From contig JAHDDW010000004.1 in NCBI GenBank assembly GCA_020629155.1, positions 130,018 to 194,017 on the forward strand: DNA of 64,000 nucleotides, read 5' to 3'. The translations under genes were made by a program, and so were the position numbers. This document shows positions 59,603-64,000 of this stretch, piece after piece; the first letter of the stretch is position 1, and every line of letters begins with the position of its first letter. The notes under the pieces were generated by a model. That model was not told the DNA's origin, did not search any database, and saw nothing but the letters and a program-made list of their open reading frames with translations. The stretch comes from Acidimicrobiales bacterium. GTDB taxonomy: Bacteria > Actinomycetota > Acidimicrobiia > Acidimicrobiales > SZUA-35.

Positions 59603-60721
59603 TTACCTTTCTGTAAGTAATGTGAGTGTCATGGTTTGGTTATGAAGATCACAAGGTTGGAACCCTGTAGGAGCCAATTCACCATAAGAATAGAATCCAA
59701 TTTGGTGGCTGTTGTCACCTAAAGAAGCATAGGTTGCTTCGACCTCTTCATCGCAGTCTTGGCCAAGAACAAGGCGTCTACCAACGCAACTAACTGCCAA
59801 GCAAAGCGCATCGGTAGCGGTTTGCGAGTTCCAATTTGTTGCTGCGTCTTCGGCTCCTTTAATCAGCGTGTCAAGTGTTGATCGCATAAGTTGTACTTGC
59901 GCTCCTTGCGGAATATCGCCGGCAAAGGTCATCGATTGTTGTTCCTCATCAACCGCTAAAATTGTTCGTACAAGTGAACGTTCGTCGTCGCTGATCTGTA
60001 GCGGGAAAAGTAGTGCGGTTGCTGGTAAGCCTTCAGCTCGTTCGCCTAGGTAGCGTTTATAAAGTTCGAGTGCTGGTTTCCCGTCTATCTCATAGAGTAT
60101 ATTGTTGTCAGATTTGGTCACTTCGCGCACTGGACCGAAAGGTTGCCAACCACCTTCAGAGCCGCATGTCACTTGGAGAGAATCGCCATAGAGGCCGACA
60201 GCGCTGACAAACGATGTTCGAGGTTTATCGTCGATAACAACCCAACTGCGGTCGAATCGGTCTCCGTCGCCTGCGAGACCTCCGCTAAGTGAAACAGAAG
60301 GTGGGAGTTTCTCGTTAAATCCTGCTGCCAAAGCTGTGCCGTTTACGCCCAAGCCATCAGATGCGATCCACACAGCTTGCAAGTCGTCGGCTAGCAACTG
60401 GCTGGCGATAGAAGAGCCCACGTGATAAGAATCTTCTGGCGATTCTAATTGTTCGTGAATAACAGCGAAGCGGGCATTGTCGAAGGTGACAAGTGCGACA
60501 ACGACAGATTCTTCTTGCACCTGGTCTTTAAAAATTTCGCCTGCACCAGAACAACCAATGAGTTTGATAGTGCTATATGTTGTTGTTAACGTTTCAAATG
60601 GTGTTGGGTCGTCAAAATATGCCGGGTCAGCGAAAACGAAACCCAAAATAGCGTCAGAATCAATTGTCGGCAACGGCGGTTCCCAACGGTCGTTTGTGTA
60701 AGAACTGCTAAAAACCTGCAT
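59603..60721 (-). CDS. FIST-domain sensory protein
   Basis: 372 residues. FIST_N (about 20-215: ILGFVFADPAYF, IKLIGCSGAGEIF, AVWIASDGLGVNGTALAAGF, SLSGGLAGDGDRF) and FIST_C (about 220-365: EIDGKPALELYKRYL, LLFPLQIS, QIGFYSYGELAP). FIST proteins are thought to bind small ligands such as amino acids and pass the signal to kinases. No transmembrane part. The start ATG 60721 has AGGAT 5-6 nt upstream; ATG 60733 is possible. Cotranscribed with the kinase gene. Confidence 0.93.
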   Translation of the reverse strand: MQVFSSSYTNDRWEPPLPTIDSDAILGFVFADPAYFDDPTPFETLTTTYSTIKLIGCSGAGEIFKDQVQEESVVVALVTFDNARFAVIHEQLESPEDSYHVGSSIASQLLADDLQAVWIASDGLGVNGTALAAGFNEKLPPSVSLSGGLAGDGDRFDRSWVVIDDKPRTSFVSAVGLYGDSLQVTCGSEGGWQPFGPVREVTKSDNNILYEIDGKPALELYKRYLGERAEGLPATALLFPLQISDDERSLVRTILAVDEEQQSMTFAGDIPQGAQVQLMRSTLDTLIKGAEDAATNWNSQTATDALCLAVSCVGRRLVLGQDCDEEVEATYASLGDNSHQIGFYSYGELAPTGFQPCDLHNQTMTLTLLTER

Positions 60722-61075
60722 GATGATCCTCATTTCGCTAAGACAAAATAGCTATATCAGCACGATCGGCCTTTTCTGTTTGTGATTAAGCAACATATGG
60801 TTGATTCCAAGCCTATTCAGGTCGTCATTCCCACGAAAGCAGGAATCTCTGCTGGGCAAGATCCCCGTTTCCTCAGAGATGATCACCCTGGAATCAAGAG
60901 AGAGCGCAAAAATGATAGTGCTAGTTGTGTGTAGAATATTTTAAGTTCGACGTGCCCTTGGAATCACCATCTAGCTAGGTTCACAAGGGTTGTTTGTTAA
61001 GAAGGTAAGCCCAGGAGAAAATCTAACTTTCGAAAGATTCTAGGAATTCTTAAAAGTCATTGTAGAGATATCCAG
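60722..61075. repeat. Intergenic region with dispersed repeat copy B
   Basis: 60810-60895 is the partner of 3255-3338: both share AGCCTATTC, TTCCCACGAAAG, GGAATCTC-GCTGG, CAAGAT-CCG and ACCCTGGAATC. In this copy the central stem is weakened by two changes. Further right, GGAATCACCATCTAG (about 60959-60976) recalls the end of copy A (GGAATCCATCTAGG). Near 61020-61038 AATCTAACTTTCGAAAGATT can fold and may end the M50B transcript. No gene seen. Confidence 0.7.
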
Positions 61076-61795
61076 CTAGATTTCGACGGGGATACCCCAA
61101 GCGGTATAGAAAGAAAACCCGAGAATAACGAAGCTTAGCAACGCGATGAGTCCGCCCCAGAACCAGTAGGGCAGAATAAGCGCTTCAGCGATATTTTGGG
61201 TGTCTGAGTTAAATTTTTTGCCGTCTCGCTTAAAATCTTTTGTGAACATATAATCGAGCGAACTGAAACTCGTGACACAAAGCTGAATGCCGACAAGCTG
61301 TGTGACAAGAACAAGAAGCGGCTCAGGTGCCCAGATGACAGTAGCTGCGAAAAGTAACGCAGTTAAACCCATAACAACGGCACCAAAAAGATTGCGTATA
61401 ACAAAAATGAGCGAAAGTACAATAAGAATAATGGTGACAATCATCACCCAATTGACTGTTTTCTCTCTTGAACCGAAGATAATAGCTGCACCACCAGCGA
61501 TTGCAGGTCCAAGTAGGCCGCCAGCAGCAGTGAAAGCACCGCCGAAGCGGCCGACTCCTTTAAAATAAGCAGAACCTCCAAAGTTGGAGTGTAACTCTAG
61601 TTTCACAAACGTTCCGCCAGCTGCAATAGCCGCAACGCCATGCCCTGATTCATGAGCCCAGGTGCCTAACATGGTGAAGGGATAAATCAAATATTTCCCG
61701 TAAGGGATTCGCGAAACCACAACACTTAAAAAAGCTGCAACCCAAAAAGCATTTTCCAGCGAGTCATTTTCAAAAGCAGAAAAACCTTCGAGCAT
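61076..61795 (-). CDS. M50B-type membrane metallopeptidase-like protein
   Basis: 239 residues, about six membrane helices. TWAHESGHGVAAIAAGG (HESGH at 48-52) is the HExxH metal site within a helix, typical of the M50B group in actinobacteria. A second ligand (LDG in true site-2 proteases) is not seen as such, so catalytic activity is uncertain; SLDYMF near the end could supply the Asp. It is divergent from the small basic protein with 393 nt between. Start: ATG at 61795 with TACCCT 7 nt before it. Confidence 0.8.
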   Translation of the reverse strand: MLEGFSAFENDSLENAFWVAAFLSVVVSRIPYGKYLIYPFTMLGTWAHESGHGVAAIAAGGTFVKLELHSNFGGSAYFKGVGRFGGAFTAAGGLLGPAIAGGAAIIFGSREKTVNWVMIVTIILIVLSLIFVIRNLFGAVVMGLTALLFAATVIWAPEPLLVLVTQLVGIQLCVTSFSSLDYMFTKDFKRDGKKFNSDTQNIAEALILPYWFWGGLIALLSFVILGFSFYTAWGIPVEI

Positions 61796-62188
61796 ATCTT
61801 TAAGGGTATCTCTCTATTTATTGTTTTCTGCTGAACCGCTTTACACACAAATCGCGTAAAGCTACATGCTGACGTTGCGGGCGAAGCGGAAATACAGAGG
61901 GCATCTACAATTTTTTAAAGATGCCCCTCAAGCCTACCTACAATAGTCAGGTCTTTATAGCGAATCTGACTGCTTGTCGAATCAGTTGTTGTGAAGGATT
62001 TGGATTAGATTTTGCCCTAAAAACAGGTACTTAGACATCTTAAGAAGCCCGATAGGTAGTCAAAAGGCCTACCTGGCGGAAGGTAGGGATAGACAAATGC
62101 CCAAAAAAGTAGTAAAACTATAGATACGTCATTGACTTGTAAATAGTCTGTACAGCAATCGCAAAGATTGCGAGGAGGTAATGCTAAA
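61796..62188. other. Intergenic region with several hairpins, leader of the basic protein gene
   Basis: GCTTTAC/GTAAAGC (61838-61862), GGGCATCT/AGATGCCC (61899-61926) and CCTACCT/AGGTAGG (62068-62087) can fold. Just before the ribosome-binding site of the next gene, GCAATC-GCAAA-GATTGC and TCGCAA-AGA-TTGCGA overlap and exclude each other (62155-62173). No coding potential or known riboswitch was recognised. Confidence 0.6.
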
Positions 62189-62503
62189 TTGTCCACCCGT
62201 ACTAGAATGAACAAAAGCCGCAAGCCAGGAGTGGCTTCGAAAAATAAACCGTCTGGATTTGAAAGACATAAATCACACAAATCTGTAAGACGTGCCGCCA
62301 AAATGCGTTTAGCCGATATTGCTGAGCCTGAGGATTTGACTATCCCACGCCCAGTACGTACCGCCGACAAGTTAGATCCGTCACTTAAAAACGATGCAAC
62401 AACTTCGCCCAAAAAGTTTAGGTTCTGGAAGTCGAAAGCATGGAAGCGTCGCAGTAACGTACGTGCGCAAAAAGCAAGAGCATACAGAGAACTAGCCTCG
62501 TAG
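62189..62503 (+). CDS. Small, very basic protein
   Basis: 104 residues, with many Lys and Arg in two clusters (STRTRMNKSRKPGVASKNK, SHKSVRRAAKMR near the start; PKKFRFWKSKAWKRRSNVRAQKARAYR at the end) around an acidic middle (LADIAEPEDLTI). A nucleic-acid- or ribosome-binding role is plausible. No family was recognised. The TTG at 62189 is chosen because GAGGAGGT lies 10-11 nt upstream; upstream in-frame TTG 62168 precedes the site. A terminator follows. Confidence 0.65.
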   Translation: MSTRTRMNKSRKPGVASKNKPSGFERHKSHKSVRRAAKMRLADIAEPEDLTIPRPVRTADKLDPSLKNDATTSPKKFRFWKSKAWKRRSNVRAQKARAYRELAS

Positions 62504-62533
62504 CTCAATAGCATCTTCTAAAGATTCTACTAG

Positions 62534-62589
62534 ACCCTTGTGATACTGTCTTCTTCTAGATAGCTATCACAAGGGTTTGCTTGTTTCTT
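62534..62589 (+). terminator. Intrinsic terminator after the basic protein gene
   Basis: ACCCTTGTGATA (62534-62545) pairs perfectly over 12 bp with TATCACAAGGGT (62565-62576) and is followed by TTGCTTGTTTCTT. It lies between convergent genes. Confidence 0.8.
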
Positions 62590-62618
62590 AGCCCGAAAAT
62601 TGCACGTTGTTTAACGCC

Positions 62619-64000
62619 TTAGCTGTTTCCAATAAAAGCTGCGAGACGGGAAGCTTCACGTTCTCGCAAAGCCACTCGCACCTGTAAAATCTCTCGAAGT
62701 TGCAGCAGCGTCTGTTCGCCAACTGGTATTGGATTTGCATCTAAAAATGTTGACACATCAAGTGCCTGTTCAGGCGTGTCTAACGCAACAATTCCTGCAA
62801 GCATCCGCACCAACGTAGCATCGGCAAAAGTGTCAACTATAAAATCCCAATTATCTTTCACAAACGACCATGTCAACCTGCTTGTCCGTTTATCTGACAA
62901 TGCTTTTTGAATCATAAAAGGTGCCGTCTGGATTCGTATTTCTTTGTCCAAGATAAGCTTTTGGAATGCTGCAACAAGTTCAGGATCATCAAAGGATGCC
63001 ATCGCTGCGAGGTAGCGGTTTTCCTCTTGCGGTACTTTGGTAGCTTTCCAACTGTCTTTGAAAAGATAGTAGTCTGCTTCATCGCCGACAAAAGCTGTTA
63101 CAGCCAGTGCTGCATTTAAAACGCCGGGATCAACAAGCTCTGGATCTCGAATGCCGACAGAAACAGTTCGTTGCGCCTCGTCTTGGATCTCCTGATCATT
63201 TGCAAGTATTCCTAGCGCTTTGATCAGGTCACCGCGTAGCGCTTTTGTCGATTGCGTTTCTTGGTCTCTCGGTCCTAAACCGAGTCGCAACATTGCTGGC
63301 TGTAAAGCAGCTGCGATGATTGGTTCGAACCGTTTTTGCGTATCTCCATCAAGAAGATGCGATAGCGAACCGAACCCAGCAAGAATACGTTGCCATACGC
63401 TACGGTTTGTTTCTGACCCCATCGTTTCGAGAATAGTTAAAAATTCGCTTGTTGTTGCCTTGCCTTCTAAAACAGTTGACCAGAAATCGTCAACCAAGCT
63501 ATAGCGTTCGCTAGCTGTTAAGAAGCTGCGGTTGTCTAGTAGCTGCTCGGCTTGTTCTACCGTTCGAGCAACTCGAAAAAATCCTGTGCTTTGTGTATTC
63601 AGCAGTAACACCGCATCTTTATCAACATCTGGGATCAGCTGTGATGCTTCTTCCAGCAGAAATGTTTTGATAGTAGGGGTGTCGGCTGAGGTCAGCGTTC
63701 TATAGCTAACAGGCACTGACCATAGCTGCTGCTCGGTGTCAGGGTCGCCAGCATGGGCAACGCGTCGCTGGGAGACTGTTAGGCCTTTCTCTGAACTTGT
63801 GGCTTCCACAACAGGGAAGCTGCCTTGGAAAATCCATGTTTCCATAATTTCTTTCACTGGCTGGTTCGATGCTTGTGAAAGTGCTAGCCAAAGATCTTCC
63901 GTCTCGGTGTTTGAATAACTGTGTTGAGAAATATAGTTTTGGATACCTTTTTGAAAGTCCTTTTCGCCTAAATATTGCTCAAGCATGCGAACAAGCGAAG
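62619..64000 (-). CDS. M1 family aminopeptidase N, C-terminal part; N-terminus beyond the window
   Basis: 460 visible residues, beginning in SLVRMLEQYLGEKDFQKGIQNYI, the segment that follows the zinc site in M1 peptidases. The HExxH site itself lies outside. The C-terminal ERAP1-like helical domain fills the rest (YSNTETEDLWLALSQ, MLRLGLGPRDQETQSTKALRGDLIKALG, NRYLAAMASFDDPELVAAFQ, SFVKDNWDFIVDTFADATLVRMLAGI). The frame is open to the edge, so an ATG at 63986 is an internal Met. Cytoplasmic or surface peptidase of broad specificity. Confidence 0.93.
   Translation of the reverse strand, partial: SLVRMLEQYLGEKDFQKGIQNYISQHSYSNTETEDLWLALSQASNQPVKEIMETWIFQGSFPVVEATSSEKGLTVSQRRVAHAGDPDTEQQLWSVPVSYRTLTSADTPTIKTFLLEEASQLIPDVDKDAVLLLNTQSTGFFRVARTVEQAEQLLDNRSFLTASERYSLVDDFWSTVLEGKATTSEFLTILETMGSETNRSVWQRILAGFGSLSHLLDGDTQKRFEPIIAAALQPAMLRLGLGPRDQETQSTKALRGDLIKALGILANDQEIQDEAQRTVSVGIRDPELVDPGVLNAALAVTAFVGDEADYYLFKDSWKATKVPQEENRYLAAMASFDDPELVAAFQKLILDKEIRIQTAPFMIQKALSDKRTSRLTWSFVKDNWDFIVDTFADATLVRMLAGIVALDTPEQALDVSTFLDANPIPVGEQTLLQLREILQVRVALREREASRLAAFIGNS

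Noticed and set aside
62497-62530. tRNA-like stretch CTCGTAGCTCAATAGC after the basic protein gene
   Set aside because: It recalls a tRNA D-arm, but no anticodon arm, T-arm sequence or matching acceptor stem follows; the downstream DNA forms a terminator hairpin instead.

Overview
The window looks like chromosomal DNA of an actinobacterium with moderate GC content. The closest fit by inference is a low-GC member of the Acidimicrobiia or a relative. Supporting signs are a SARP/BTAD-type regulator, a complete Streptomyces-type conservon (sensor kinase, Roadblock, DUF742, GTPase), an SCO6880-type conjugation-like gene set, a DtxR-type metal regulator, M50B and YpfJ metallopeptidases, and several genes with a -10 box exactly 6 nt before the start codon, the hallmark of leaderless transcription. 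No rRNA, tRNA, CRISPR array, integrase or insertion sequence was seen.

Layout. 1-3.2 kb: aldo/keto reductase (cut by the edge), GNAT acetyltransferase, metallophosphoesterase and a MetF-like protein. 3.5-8.1 kb: an aapJQMP general amino-acid ABC transporter operon with an intergenic hairpin and an internally duplicated AapQ. 8.2-14.1 kb: a membrane protein, a vapBC pair, a degenerate SDR, a large RND-type exporter and a brnTA pair. 14.1-20.2 kb: PolX, a hemerythrin-like protein, a SNF2 helicase and its overlapping small partner. 20.2-22.3 kb: short tandem repeats, a GGDEF-EAL protein that has lost its catalytic residues, and a 0.5-kb hairpin-rich intergenic region. 22.3-38.8 kb: a BTAD regulator and then a divergently organised type IV secretion/conjugation-like locus. 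The leftward arm holds two VirB2-like proteins, a lysine-less P-loop protein, a TcpC-like protein and a multidomain murein hydrolase. The rightward arm holds a J-like membrane protein, a VirB6-like protein, an SCO6880-like protein and a VirB4-like ATPase. They are followed by a vapC remnant, a membrane-heme/ApbE flavin cluster and a third VirB2-like gene. No relaxase or coupling protein is present in the window.

38.9-45.7 kb: lipoprotein, YpfJ-type protease, a Rpn-family nuclease that looks foreign, membrane pyrophosphatase HppA, M18 aminopeptidase and a DUF4388 protein. The DUF4388 gene is divergent from the conservon operon (45.8-48.8 kb), which is followed by dapF. 49.7-57.6 kb: small protein, SelO, DUF2200 protein, DtxR-family regulator, membrane-anchored sulfite-oxidase-like enzyme, membrane protein, parallel beta-helix surface protein and YqeY-like protein. 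57.8-64 kb: a FIST sensor with its hybrid histidine kinase, an M50B protein, a very basic small protein behind a structured leader, and the C-terminal part of an M1 aminopeptidase running off the right edge.

Functionally the window mixes housekeeping enzymes (DapF, HppA, aminopeptidases) with signalling modules and an envelope-spanning secretion apparatus. The 22-39 kb locus is the best candidate for an undescribed system: a chromosomal, apparently relaxase-less T4SS-like machine with unusual accessory proteins, next to a SARP regulator and a pseudo-GGDEF-EAL protein. All functions are inferred from motifs by eye; no database search was possible.
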